A stretch of DNA of 45,619 nt from Curtobacterium sp. MMLR14_010 (GTDB lineage: Bacteria; Actinomycetota; Actinomycetes; Actinomycetales; Microbacteriaceae). Location of the stretch: positions 1 to 45,619 of the forward strand of contig NZ_MJGV01000024.1 of NCBI RefSeq assembly GCF_001865015.1, read 5' to 3'. Below the pieces are notes generated by a model that saw only the letters and a program-made list of their open reading frames with translations, was not told the DNA's origin and did no database searches. This document shows, in pieces, positions 33,491-41,224 of the stretch. Both the position numbers and the translations under genes were made by a program. Each line of letters starts with the position of its first letter. Position 1 is the stretch's first letter.

Positions 33491-34597
33491 TCAGCGCAGC
33501 GTCCGCCGGAGGAACCGCACGACGCGCTCGCTCATCGCCTGGTCGAGCTGGGCGATCGAATGCGCGGTGCCCTCCACCGCGACGAAGGTGACCGGGACGC
33601 CCTCGTCGCGCAGGGCGGACGCGAAGTCCTGGGACTCCCACATCGGGATGAACTCGCGCGTCGAGTGCCCGATGAAGAACGGCGGGGTGTCCGCGGTCAC
33701 GTTGTACCGCGGGGACGCCCGCTCGGCCGCGGGGCAGGCGTCGTACCGCGTGCACCCGAGGTACAGCAGTTGTCGCCGCTGGAACGCCGCCGACACCCCG
33801 TCGGACGCGGTCGATCGGCTGGTCAGGTCAGACGGCCCGCTCAGGTCGACGACCGCGCGGATCCGGTCACCGTCGGCGTACGCGGTCGAGCGGTGGTCCT
33901 CGACGGCGAGCAACGACACGAGGTTGCCCCCGGCACTCCCGCCGAACACCCCGACCCGGTCGGCGTCGACGTCGTAGGTCTCGAGCGTGGACGGTCGGAA
34001 CACCCAGTCGAGCGCCCGTCGCACGTCGTCGAGCCCGGCGGGGAAGGGGTCGGTCGGGGCGAGGCGGTAGTCGACGTTGAACGTGACGAACCCCGCGGAC
34101 GCCAGGTACTGGCAGACGGACCGGTACGCTGCCGTGCCCTTGTCGCCGTGCGACCAGCTGCCGCCGTGCACCATCATCACGGCCGGACGGGTCCCGGTGG
34201 AGGCCTTCTCGAGCGCTGACGGGTCGGCTGTCACGGGCGCGGTCGGTGACGGGGTCGTGCCACCGGTCGCGCTCGGCTCGGGGGACTCCGGCGCAGCCGA
34301 CGAACCAGCAGCAGCGGACGCACCTGCCGCCGACGCGGCCCCCTCGGGCGTCGCGGTCGTGCCCGGGGCGCTGTCCGCCGGCAGGCAGACGTCGAGCCGC
34401 TGCAGTCGGTCGGCGCCGTAGGGCACGTCCGTGACGACGTCGATGCCGTGGTACCGCAACGACAGCGGGTAGATGACGGAGCCGGCGGTGACGGTCTGGT
34501 TGCCGTCACCAGCGGGGTCGGCGCTGCACGACGCGACCGCGCCGAGCGCCACGATCGCGGCGACGAGCGCGAGCAGGGTGCGACGGCCGGACCTCAT
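33491..34597 (-). CDS. secreted alpha/beta-hydrolase (esterase) lipoprotein
   Basis: A 368-residue protein. A lipobox VASC ends the signal peptide (lipidated Cys at 24), followed by a long Ala/Ser/Pro/Glu linker (about 80-130). The hydrolase domain has the oxyanion motif HGGSW, nucleophile elbow GGSAGGN, and a late catalytic His in GTAHSI, the hormone-sensitive-lipase/carboxylesterase pattern. The chain PAVMMVHGGSW-FVTFNVDYRLAP is typical. It acts outside the membrane on ester substrates. ATG 34597 lies eight bases behind TACCGT (34606-34611); the longer open frame upstream runs antisense into the PPK2 gene. Confidence 0.85.
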   Translation of the reverse strand: MRSGRRTLLALVAAIVALGAVASCSADPAGDGNQTVTAGSVIYPLSLRYHGIDVVTDVPYGADRLQRLDVCLPADSAPGTTATPEGAASAAGASAAAGSSAAPESPEPSATGGTTPSPTAPVTADPSALEKASTGTRPAVMMVHGGSWSHGDKGTAAYRSVCQYLASAGFVTFNVDYRLAPTDPFPAGLDDVRRALDWVFRPSTLETYDVDADRVGVFGGSAGGNLVSLLAVEDHRSTAYADGDRIRAVVDLSGPSDLTSRSTASDGVSAAFQRRQLLYLGCTRYDACPAAERASPRYNVTADTPPFFIGHSTREFIPMWESQDFASALRDEGVPVTFVAVEGTAHSIAQLDQAMSERVVRFLRRTLR

Positions 34598-34697
34598 CGC
34601 CGACAACGGTATCCCCAGGTGCGGCCGATCGCAGCACGGTGGACACCCGGGGGTGCCAGGATGAGGGCGACCCGTCACCGTCGAAGCAGGAGGACCC

Positions 34698-35552
34698 GTG
34701 AGTCGACGCAAGGCCTGGAACGCCGATCCCGAACCGCTCCTCCGTGTCGACGAGGGCTTCCGGCTCGCCGACGTCGACCCCGACGGCACCCCGGGCTTCC
34801 CCGGACGCAAGATCGACGGCCTCGAGTCCCTCGCGGCCGGCGCCGACCGACTCGCCGCCCTGCAGGAACGCCTGTGGGCCGCTGCGACCGCGGGCGACGA
34901 GCGCCGCGTGCTCCTCGTGCTGCAGGCCATGGACACCGCGGGCAAGGGCGGCATCGTCTCCCACGTCGTCGGTGCCGTCGACCCCAACGGCGTGCACTAC
35001 GCCGGGTTCAAGGCGCCGACGGCCGAGGAACGCGAGCACGACTTCCTCTGGCGCGTGGAACGGCAGCTCCCGGCCGCGGGGCAGCTCGGTGTCTTCGACC
35101 GCTCCCACTACGAGGACGTCCTCATCCAGCGCGTCCGCGGGTACGCGCCGCCGGAGGAGATCGAGCGCCGCTACGGCGCGATCGTCGACTTCGAGAGCCG
35201 ACTCGCAGCGCAGGGCACCACGATCGTCAAGGTGATGCTGCACATCTCGAAGGACGAACAGCGCGCGCGCCTGGGCGACCGCCTGGACCGCCCCGACAAG
35301 CACTGGAAGTTCAACCCGGGCGACATCGACGAGCGCCTGCGCTGGGACGACTACCAGCAGGCCTACCAGATCGCCTTCGACCGCACGTCGACCGCCGTCG
35401 CGCCCTGGTACGTCGTGCCGGCGAACCGCAAGTGGTACGCCCGCCTCGCCGTCCAGCAGCTCCTGCTCCGCGCGCTCGAGGACATGCACCTCTCGTGGCC
35501 CGCGGCGGACTTCGACGTGGCCGAGCAACGACAGCGGCTCGCCGAGTCCTGA
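34698..35552 (+). CDS. ppk2: polyphosphate kinase 2 family protein
   Basis: A 284-residue PPK2. Walker A is MDTAGKGG (78-85), and Walker B is FDRSHYEDVL (133-142); the lid segment includes KDEQRARLGDRLDRPDKHWKF and APWYVVPANRKWYARL. Such enzymes transfer phosphate between polyphosphate and nucleoside mono- or diphosphates. The single domain suggests class I or III rather than the fused class II. GTG 34698 lies four bases behind AGGAGG (34688-34693). Confidence 0.92.
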   Translation: MSRRKAWNADPEPLLRVDEGFRLADVDPDGTPGFPGRKIDGLESLAAGADRLAALQERLWAAATAGDERRVLLVLQAMDTAGKGGIVSHVVGAVDPNGVHYAGFKAPTAEEREHDFLWRVERQLPAAGQLGVFDRSHYEDVLIQRVRGYAPPEEIERRYGAIVDFESRLAAQGTTIVKVMLHISKDEQRARLGDRLDRPDKHWKFNPGDIDERLRWDDYQQAYQIAFDRTSTAVAPWYVVPANRKWYARLAVQQLLLRALEDMHLSWPAADFDVAEQRQRLAES

Positions 35553-35815
35553 GCACGTCCGGCCAGGAGGCCCCGCTCACCCACCGACACCAGCTCCACC
35601 GATCGACGGGGCTGGTGCAAACGCGCGTGGTCGCGTAGACTCGGTCGGTCGGCCTTCGACACCGCGGCTCGCGAGCCGCGGACGTGTTTGGGTGTTGTGT
35701 AGTTCGAGGGCTGGAATCACGTCGATCGACGACGGGATGAACCCCCTCTCCACGAACCGCCCCCGCCGATGTCGCTGCTGGGCTGCGTGGTACGTCTGCA
35801 CCCCGGAAAGCACTC
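35553..35815 (+). promoter_or_regulatory. long structured 5' leader of the DEAD-box helicase gene
   Basis: A -10-like TAGACT lies at 35636-35641, which would give a leader of about 170 bases. It contains a perfect 20-base palindrome (35662-35681, CCGCGGCTCG and its complement) followed by the T-rich GTGTTTGGGTGTTGTG. The hairpin plus T-rich tail resembles an attenuator; it could also be the terminator of ppk2. No ORF is credible here. Confidence 0.5.
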
Positions 35816-37927
35816 ATGGCCCCCTACGACAAGGGCGCGGACAACCGCGCCTCCGACCGAGCCCGTCACCCGAACGGCACCCCCGCCGCTCGCAGCAGCA
35901 AGCACCGTGGCTTCCGCGCCCCGGAGCCGACCGCTCCCCGGCAGAAGCAGCGCTGGGACGCTGACGACCGCCGCAACCGTTCGTCGCAGGGCGAGCGCCC
36001 GAGCCGTCCGAACTGGGACCCGCGCGACAGCCGCGGCAGCCGTCCGGCGTGGGAGCCCCGCGGTGCGGGCCGTCCCGCACGCGGTTCGGACCGTGACGAG
36101 CGCGCCCCGCGGTCGTTCAACCGTGACGATCGCGCGCCCCGTCGCGACAACGACGACCGCGCCCCGCGTCGCTTCGACCGTGATGACCGTGCGCCGCGCA
36201 CCTTCAACCGTGACGACCGCGCGCCCCGCCGTGACAACGACGACCGCGCCCCGCGTCGCTTCGACCGTGACGACCGCGCGCCCCGCCGTGACAACGACGA
36301 CCGCGCCCCCCGTCGCTTCGAGCGCGACGACCGTGCCCCGCGCACGTTCAACCGCGATGACCGCGCCCCTCGTCGTGACAACGACGACCGTGCGCCCCGT
36401 CGCGACAACGACGAGCGTCCCCAGCGCCGGTTCGACCGTGACGACCGTGCCCCGCGCACGTCCAACCGCGATGACCGCGCCCCGCGTCGTGACAACGACG
36501 ACCGCGCCCCGCGTTCCTTCAACCGCGACGACCGCGCGCCCCGCCGTGACAACGACGAGCGTCCCCAGCGTCGCTTCGACCGCGACGACCGCGCCCCGCG
36601 TCGTGACAACGACGAGCGTCCCCAGCGCCGCTTCGACCGCGACGACCGCGAGGCCCCCGCTGCCCGCGGCGGCCACTTCGTCCCCGTGGACGACGTCAAG
36701 CTCGACAAGCTCAAGGCCGAGTCGACCATCGCCGCCGACGTCGAGGGCGTGACCTTCGCCGACCTCGGCATCGGTGGCAACATCTCGCGTGCCCTGGCCG
36801 AGCTCGGTGCGACCAGCCCGTTCCCGATCCAGGCCGCGACGATCCCCGACGTGCTCGCCGGCAAGGACGTCCTCGGTCGTGGGCGCACGGGCTCCGGCAA
36901 GACGATCGCGTTCGGCGCCCCGCTCGTCGAGAAGCTCATGGAGAACGGCGGCGGCGCGAACCGCAAGATGGGCCGCGCCCCGCGCGCGCTCATCCTCGCG
37001 CCGACCCGCGAGCTCGCCCTGCAGATCGACCGCACGGTGCAGCCCATCGCCCGGTCGGTCGGCCTGTTCACGACGCAGATCTACGGCGGCGTGCCGTACG
37101 GCCGCCAGGAGGGCGCCCTCCAGCGCGGCGTCGACATCATCGTCGGCACCCCCGGCCGCGTGCAGGACCTCATGCGGAAGGGCACGCTCGACCTCAGCGA
37201 GGTCGTCGTCTCCGTCCTCGACGAGGCCGACCACATGTGCGACCTCGGGTTCCTCGAGCCCGTGCAGGAGATCCTCGAGGCCACGGCCCAGGTCACCCCG
37301 GCCGGCAAGCGCGCGCAGAAGCTCCTGTTCAGCGCCACGCTGGACACCCAGGTCGCGGCACTCGTCGAGCAGTTCCTGCACGAGCCGTCCGTGCACGAGG
37401 TGGCGGGTGAGGACCAGGCGTCCTCGACCATCGACCACCGCGTGCTCGTGGTCGAGCAGCGCGAGAAGGACCGCCTCCTCGAGGAGCTCGTCGCCGGCGA
37501 CGGCAAGACGATCGTCTTCGCCAGGACCCGTGCCTACGCCGAGCGTCTCGCCGAGCAGTTCGAGGACGCCGGCATCCGCGCGACCTCGCTCCACGGTGAC
37601 CTGAACCAGTCGCGCCGCACGCGCAACCTGCAGCTGCTCACGAGCGGTCGGGTGAACGTGCTCGTCGCGACCGACGTCGCCGCGCGCGGCATCCACGTCG
37701 ACGACGTCTCGCTCGTCGTGCAGGCCGACGCCCCGGACGACTACAAGGCGTACATGCACCGCTCGGGCCGCACGGGTCGTGCCGGCAAGGAGGGCACCGT
37801 CGTCACGATCGTCCCCCGTGGCCGCATCCGCAAGATCGAGGGCATCCTCGAGCGCGCCGAGATCCAGGCCGAGCTCGTGCAGGCCGGCCCCGGCGACGGC
37901 ATCGTCGCGGAGCTCGCCGCGCGCTGA
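35816..37927 (+). CDS. DEAD-box RNA helicase with long Arg/Asp repeat N-terminal region
   Basis: A 703-residue protein. Residues about 94-278 are some nineteen 9-10 residue units such as DRAPRRDND and DRAPRRFDRD, an Arg/Asp polyampholyte. The helicase core follows: Q motif with FADLGIG and PFPIQ, Walker A RTGSGKT (357-363), motif II DEAD (469-472), SAT as LFSATLD, and HRSGRTGRAG. It unwinds RNA duplexes, probably in ribosome assembly or RNA decay at low temperature. The repeat region is coding and in frame. A long structured leader precedes it. Confidence 0.93.
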   Translation: MAPYDKGADNRASDRARHPNGTPAARSSKHRGFRAPEPTAPRQKQRWDADDRRNRSSQGERPSRPNWDPRDSRGSRPAWEPRGAGRPARGSDRDERAPRSFNRDDRAPRRDNDDRAPRRFDRDDRAPRTFNRDDRAPRRDNDDRAPRRFDRDDRAPRRDNDDRAPRRFERDDRAPRTFNRDDRAPRRDNDDRAPRRDNDERPQRRFDRDDRAPRTSNRDDRAPRRDNDDRAPRSFNRDDRAPRRDNDERPQRRFDRDDRAPRRDNDERPQRRFDRDDREAPAARGGHFVPVDDVKLDKLKAESTIAADVEGVTFADLGIGGNISRALAELGATSPFPIQAATIPDVLAGKDVLGRGRTGSGKTIAFGAPLVEKLMENGGGANRKMGRAPRALILAPTRELALQIDRTVQPIARSVGLFTTQIYGGVPYGRQEGALQRGVDIIVGTPGRVQDLMRKGTLDLSEVVVSVLDEADHMCDLGFLEPVQEILEATAQVTPAGKRAQKLLFSATLDTQVAALVEQFLHEPSVHEVAGEDQASSTIDHRVLVVEQREKDRLLEELVAGDGKTIVFARTRAYAERLAEQFEDAGIRATSLHGDLNQSRRTRNLQLLTSGRVNVLVATDVAARGIHVDDVSLVVQADAPDDYKAYMHRSGRTGRAGKEGTVVTIVPRGRIRKIEGILERAEIQAELVQAGPGDGIVAELAAR

Positions 37928-37938
37928 TCGCGAGCAAG

Positions 37939-37986
37939 GACGGACGGGAGGCCCGGTGCCAGCTGGCACCGGGCCTCCCGGCCGTC
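37939..37986. terminator. 48-bp palindrome, family 1, copy 3
   Basis: 24-base arms with one mismatch, centred on TGCCAGCTGGCA. It differs from copies 1 and 2 by compensating changes inside the stem (CACGG/CCGTG has become CCCGG/CCGGG), so pairing is kept. It lies between the convergent helicase and DinB genes. Confidence 0.75.
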
Positions 37987-37992
37987 ATCGGT

Positions 37993-38041
37993 GGAGCAGG
38001 AATGGTCGGGTCGCCGTCGTGTACCCGACCATTCCTGCTCC
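37993..38041. terminator. hairpin, family 2, copy 2
   Basis: 18-base arms (GGAGCAGGAATGGTCGGG at 37993-38010 and its complement at 38024-38041), extendable by one T-A pair, leaving an 11-base loop. It is adjacent to family-1 copy 3, making two nested-style terminators in the same junction. It differs from copy 1 at several paired positions while keeping the pairing. Confidence 0.6.
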
Positions 38042-38052
38042 CTCGATGCGCG

Positions 38053-38562
38053 TCAGCGGTTGAAGAACAGCAGCCCGCGCGCGTAGCCGGCCTGTCCGGC
38101 GTGCTGCGTGCAGTCGTCGAGGATGCTGACGAGCCGGGCACCGGCGGTGACAGGCGGGTCCCATGCGTCGTCCACCACGGCGTCGAGGTCGTCCGGTCCG
38201 AGCGTGCCGAGGTACGCGACGGTCCGCTCGTGGACCGCGCGGAGGTACCCGGTGAGCAGCTCACCGGACGCACGGACCCGGCCGACGTCGTCCTGGGACA
38301 TGCCGTAGCCGAGCGCCTCCGCCGGGAAGGGCAGCCCGAAGCGGTCGTACCAGCCGTCCGCGGTCCACACCTGCTCGGTGCCCGCGAGGTCGGCGACCTG
38401 GACGTCCTGCCCGCGTGCGATGTGCCAGGCGAGCCAGCCGACGGTGTTCGCGCCCGTGCCGGGTCGCGACGCGAGCTGGTCCTCGGAGAGTCCGTCGACG
38501 GCCCGCTCGACGGTCTCGGGCACGCGGGAGAACGCTTCGATGAGGAGTTCTGAGGGGGTCAT
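38053..38562 (-). CDS. DinB-family (mycothiol-dependent transferase-like) protein
   Basis: A 169-residue four-helix DinB fold. The metal-binding His positions are visible as LAWHIARG (about 46-50) and DCTQHAGQAGYARG near the C terminus, with RVPETVERAVDGL at the start. In actinobacteria such proteins often use mycothiol to modify or detoxify small molecules; the substrate is unknown. ATG 38562 lies six bases behind TAGGTT (38569-38574). Confidence 0.82.
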   Translation of the reverse strand: MTPSELLIEAFSRVPETVERAVDGLSEDQLASRPGTGANTVGWLAWHIARGQDVQVADLAGTEQVWTADGWYDRFGLPFPAEALGYGMSQDDVGRVRASGELLTGYLRAVHERTVAYLGTLGPDDLDAVVDDAWDPPVTAGARLVSILDDCTQHAGQAGYARGLLFFNR

Positions 38563-38604
38563 GCCCCGAACCTACGCCCGGGCGCGCAGAGCCAGTCCGA
38601 CTCG

Positions 38605-39099
38605 TCAGGCGGAGGCGCCGGAGCGACGGGCGAGCGCGCTGCCGAACCGCGTGAACGCCTCGGCGAGGTCCTCCCGGGCGTCGGGGGCGATGACCTCCCG
38701 GAACGCGGCCGAGTACACGGCGCCGATCTGCTGGGCGATCGCCTCGCCGGACGGCGTCAGGTGGATCAGGATGCTGCGGCGGTCGTCGGGGTTCGGGCGA
38801 CGCTCGATGTGGCCGCCCTGCTCGAGCCGGTCGATGAGCGACGTCATGGCACCCGTGGAGAGCTCGAGGTACTCGCCGGCGCGCTTCGGGGTGACACCCG
38901 TGTCATCGGTCGACGCCAGGAAGAACACGAAGCGGCTGTCCGTCGGGTTGAGCCCGCGGATGCTGCTCTCGTGGTGGAGCACCCGTGAGTGCTGTGTCTG
39001 CAGCAGACGGAAGGCGGTCACCAGGGCGGCGATGCCGTCGTCGGGGCGGTTCGGTACGGCGGGCGTCGTGGGGGAGGTGGTCGGCACCGTACTGCTCAT
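38605..39099 (-). CDS. MarR-family transcriptional regulator
   Basis: A 164-residue winged-helix regulator: TAFRLLQTQHSRVLHHE, DSRFVFFLASTDDTGVTPKR, AGEYLELSTGAMTSLIDRLE and HIERRPNPDDRRSILIHLT (the wing). It is divergent from the TasA-like gene. Its leaderless -10 GATACT (39106-39111) is six bases before ATG 39099 and overlaps a MarR-like dyad, so it should repress itself. It may also control the divergent secretion genes or, at a distance, other MarR targets such as the VOC gene. Confidence 0.9.
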   Translation of the reverse strand: MSSTVPTTSPTTPAVPNRPDDGIAALVTAFRLLQTQHSRVLHHESSIRGLNPTDSRFVFFLASTDDTGVTPKRAGEYLELSTGAMTSLIDRLEQGGHIERRPNPDDRRSILIHLTPSGEAIAQQIGAVYSAAFREVIAPDAREDLAEAFTRFGSALARRSGASA

Positions 39100-39108
39100 C
39101 GAGCGAGT

Positions 39109-39127
39109 ATCTCACCGATTGAGACAT
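39109..39127. promoter_or_regulatory. MarR-type operator
   Basis: TCTCA (39110-39114) and TGAGA (39120-39124) form a dyad with a five-base spacer within ATCTCACCGATTGAGACAT. The left half overlaps the -10 of marR, consistent with autorepression. Confidence 0.6.
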
Positions 39128-39162
39128 CTCCGCTGTCCCCACCAGAGGGGGCGTCGGGCGTC

Positions 39163-39191
39163 TTGTCAGTCACTCTCGGAGCAAGTAACTT
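39163..39191 (+). promoter_or_regulatory. promoter of the TasA-like gene
   Basis: -35 TTGTCA (39163-39168), 17-base spacer, -10 TAACTT (39186-39191). The expected start site near 39198 leaves a leader of about 105 bases before ATG 39303, unlike the leaderless genes around it. Confidence 0.55.
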
Positions 39192-39302
39192 GATCGTCGT
39201 ACCAACCAGTACACCGCACCACCCCGGCATGCAGCGCGACTCAAACCATCGCGGTCCCGGCCGAAACCACCGATCAGACCTCTTCTCCTCTGGAGCACCG
39301 CC

Positions 39303-39902
39303 ATGCCTCGTGTCACCCCTCGTGCTGCCCGTCTCGCCGCCTGGATCGCCATCCCCGCCGCTCTCGTCGCCTCGGGCGCCGTCGTCTCCACCGCCTCGTA
39401 CTCCGCGTTCTCCGCCACCACGGTGAACCCGACGAGCAACTGGACCGCCGGCAACGTCGCCCTGACGGACGACGACAACAACACCGCGCTCTTCAACGCC
39501 ACCGGCCTGAAGCCCGGTTCGACCGGGTCCAACTGCATCACGGTGACCTCGACCGGCTCGCTCGCGTCCGCCGTCAAGCTCTACGCGACCGCCCCGGCCA
39601 CGACCAACGGGCTGGCGTCGAACATCACCCTCGCGATCGACCTCGGCACGGGCGGCGGCTTCGGCTCCTGCACCGGCTTCACGCCCGCCGCCACGAACAG
39701 CTCCGTCTACTCGGGCACCCTCGCCACGTTCGGCACGTCGGCGACGAACTACGCCACGGGTGTCGGCACCTGGACCCCGACCGGCAGCGCGTCCGACTCG
39801 AAGGTCTACCGCGTGACGTACACGGTCTCGCCGACCGCGCCGAACACGGTCATGAACGGCACCGCCTCCGTCGGCCTCACCTGGGAGGCCCAGAACAGCT
39901 GA
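39303..39902 (+). CDS. TasA-like secreted protein with SipW-class signal peptide
   Basis: A 199-residue protein. The N terminus is a signal peptide (basic MPRVTPRAARLAAW, hydrophobic core to about 30), with the STASYSAFSATT junction and an early WTAGNVALTDDD that are the hallmarks of SipW-dependent TasA/camelysin-like substrates. The mature part is Thr/Ser/Gly-rich and beta-stranded, with two Cys (SNCITV and GSCTGF) that may form a disulfide. Related proteins form biofilm fibres or surface layers. GGAG lies seven bases before the ATG. The next gene is a SipW-type signal peptidase, its probable processing enzyme. Confidence 0.8.
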   Translation: MPRVTPRAARLAAWIAIPAALVASGAVVSTASYSAFSATTVNPTSNWTAGNVALTDDDNNTALFNATGLKPGSTGSNCITVTSTGSLASAVKLYATAPATTNGLASNITLAIDLGTGGGFGSCTGFTPAATNSSVYSGTLATFGTSATNYATGVGTWTPTGSASDSKVYRVTYTVSPTAPNTVMNGTASVGLTWEAQNS

Positions 39903-40027
39903 GACGCCGCCAGCGGTGACGGACGTGTGACCAGCACGCCCGGCAGCGTTCCCGTCAGCGACGACCAGGTCCGTGCACGAGCCGGCCCTGTCCGTCGACC
40001 CCAGCACGCCCCCGGTCGAAGGCACCC

Positions 40028-41224
40028 ATGGTCAGCATCGAAGTCAGCGGTGGACGCACACCGCACGATGCGCTCCACGACGCCGTCGACTGGGGGCGTG
40101 TCGTCGTCGCGACGGTCGCCCGCGGGGTGGTCGCCACACTCCTCGGCCTGGCGCTCTGGGCTGCAGCACCCGCCGTCATCGGCTGGCTCCCCACCACGGT
40201 GATGACCGGTTCGATGGCACCGCGGATCGTCCCCGGCGACGTCGTCGTCTCCCGTCCGGTGGCGCCAGCGGAGCTCCGGGTCGGCCAGGTCCTGCTCGCC
40301 GACGACCCAGACCAGGCCGGTCACCTCCGCATGCACCGCTTCGTCGAGGCCGGCCCCCGCGGCTCCGTCGTCACCAAGGGCGACGCGAACCCCGAACCCG
40401 ACTCGACCGCGATCACCCGGTCCGACGTGCACGGTGTCGCGTTCCTGCGCATCCCCGTCGTCGGGACGCCGATCGTCTGGATGCGCGACGGCGACTGGTC
40501 GAAGGTCGCGCTGCTGGTCCTCGCCGTCGCGGTCGTCCTGTGGCTGGCCACGGTCGACGGCTCGCTCCGGCGGTTGGCCGCGGCCGGCCGTGAGGACGAC
40601 GACGGTCCTGGTCCCGACGACGGGCCCGGTCCGTCACCGCGGCACAGCCTGGAGGCTCCCCCCTCGTCCGCCCCGTCCGCGCGGCCCGACGGTCGGTCGG
40701 GTCGCCACGTGCTGTCCCGCCACGGGTTGCCCCGGCAGGTGCTGTCCCGCCGCGCGCACCGCCGTCAGGCCCGGCGGCAGCGCCGGCTGCGCGGCACCGG
40801 CGGGGTCGCCGCAGTGGTGCTGGTGGCCGGCGGCCTCGGCCTGCTGCTGCCGGCGCAGGCCGTCGCCGCCCCGTTCACCGCGAAGACCTCGACCGCGTCG
40901 GGCTCCCTGCAAGCCGCGACTGCGGTGGCAACCACGGCGTTGACCTGCGTGGGCAACAGCGACAACTCCGTGACCATCGGGTTCACGTACGCCGGAGCAC
41001 CCGGGGTGGTCTCGTCCTTCGACGTGATGGCGGGCTCGACGGTGGTCGGGACTGCCGTCGGTACGGCGTCGTCCGTCCGGGTGGTCGGCACCGGGATCCT
41101 CAGCCTCGGTGCGAACGTCACCGTCACCGTCCGGACCAACCTCGGCGGGACGTGGACCGCCACGAGCACCTCGACGACGAAGATCCAGACCGCCCTCGTC
41201 GGCACCAACCTCAGCTGCGGCTGA
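40028..41224 (+). CDS. SipW-type signal peptidase I fused to an exported passenger domain
   Basis: 398 residues in one frame. Residues 25-53 form the first helix; the catalytic Ser is Ser62 in MTGSMAP, the general base is His103 in RMHRF (the Ser-His form of SipW, archaeal and ER enzymes), and TKGDAN (116-121) is the GD-N box. A second helix lies at 159-176. Then comes a cytoplasmic linker (180-255) that is Pro/Ser then Arg/His-rich, a third hydrophobic segment (257-277), an AVA signal-peptidase-like site at 278-280, and an exported Ig/Fn3-like beta domain with Cys307 and Cys397. The C-terminal half is organised like a TasA-type preprotein. The fusion is continuous, with no frameshift sign. 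GAAGG precedes ATG 40028. Confidence 0.8.
   Translation: MVSIEVSGGRTPHDALHDAVDWGRVVVATVARGVVATLLGLALWAAAPAVIGWLPTTVMTGSMAPRIVPGDVVVSRPVAPAELRVGQVLLADDPDQAGHLRMHRFVEAGPRGSVVTKGDANPEPDSTAITRSDVHGVAFLRIPVVGTPIVWMRDGDWSKVALLVLAVAVVLWLATVDGSLRRLAAAGREDDDGPGPDDGPGPSPRHSLEAPPSSAPSARPDGRSGRHVLSRHGLPRQVLSRRAHRRQARRQRRLRGTGGVAAVVLVAGGLGLLLPAQAVAAPFTAKTSTASGSLQAATAVATTALTCVGNSDNSVTIGFTYAGAPGVVSSFDVMAGSTVVGTAVGTASSVRVVGTGILSLGANVTVTVRTNLGGTWTATSTSTTKIQTALVGTNLSCG

Noticed and set aside
36095..36650. Regular repeat DNA considered as a non-coding satellite or CRISPR array
   Set aside because: The units are of 27 or 30 bases, stay in frame, and encode a continuous Arg/Asp repeat leading into an intact helicase.
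40709..41224. Separate gene for the passenger domain starting at an internal GTG (codon 228)
   Set aside because: No ribosome site or -10 at the usual spacing precedes it, and the frame is continuous with the peptidase. It is kept as a test that could refute the fusion.
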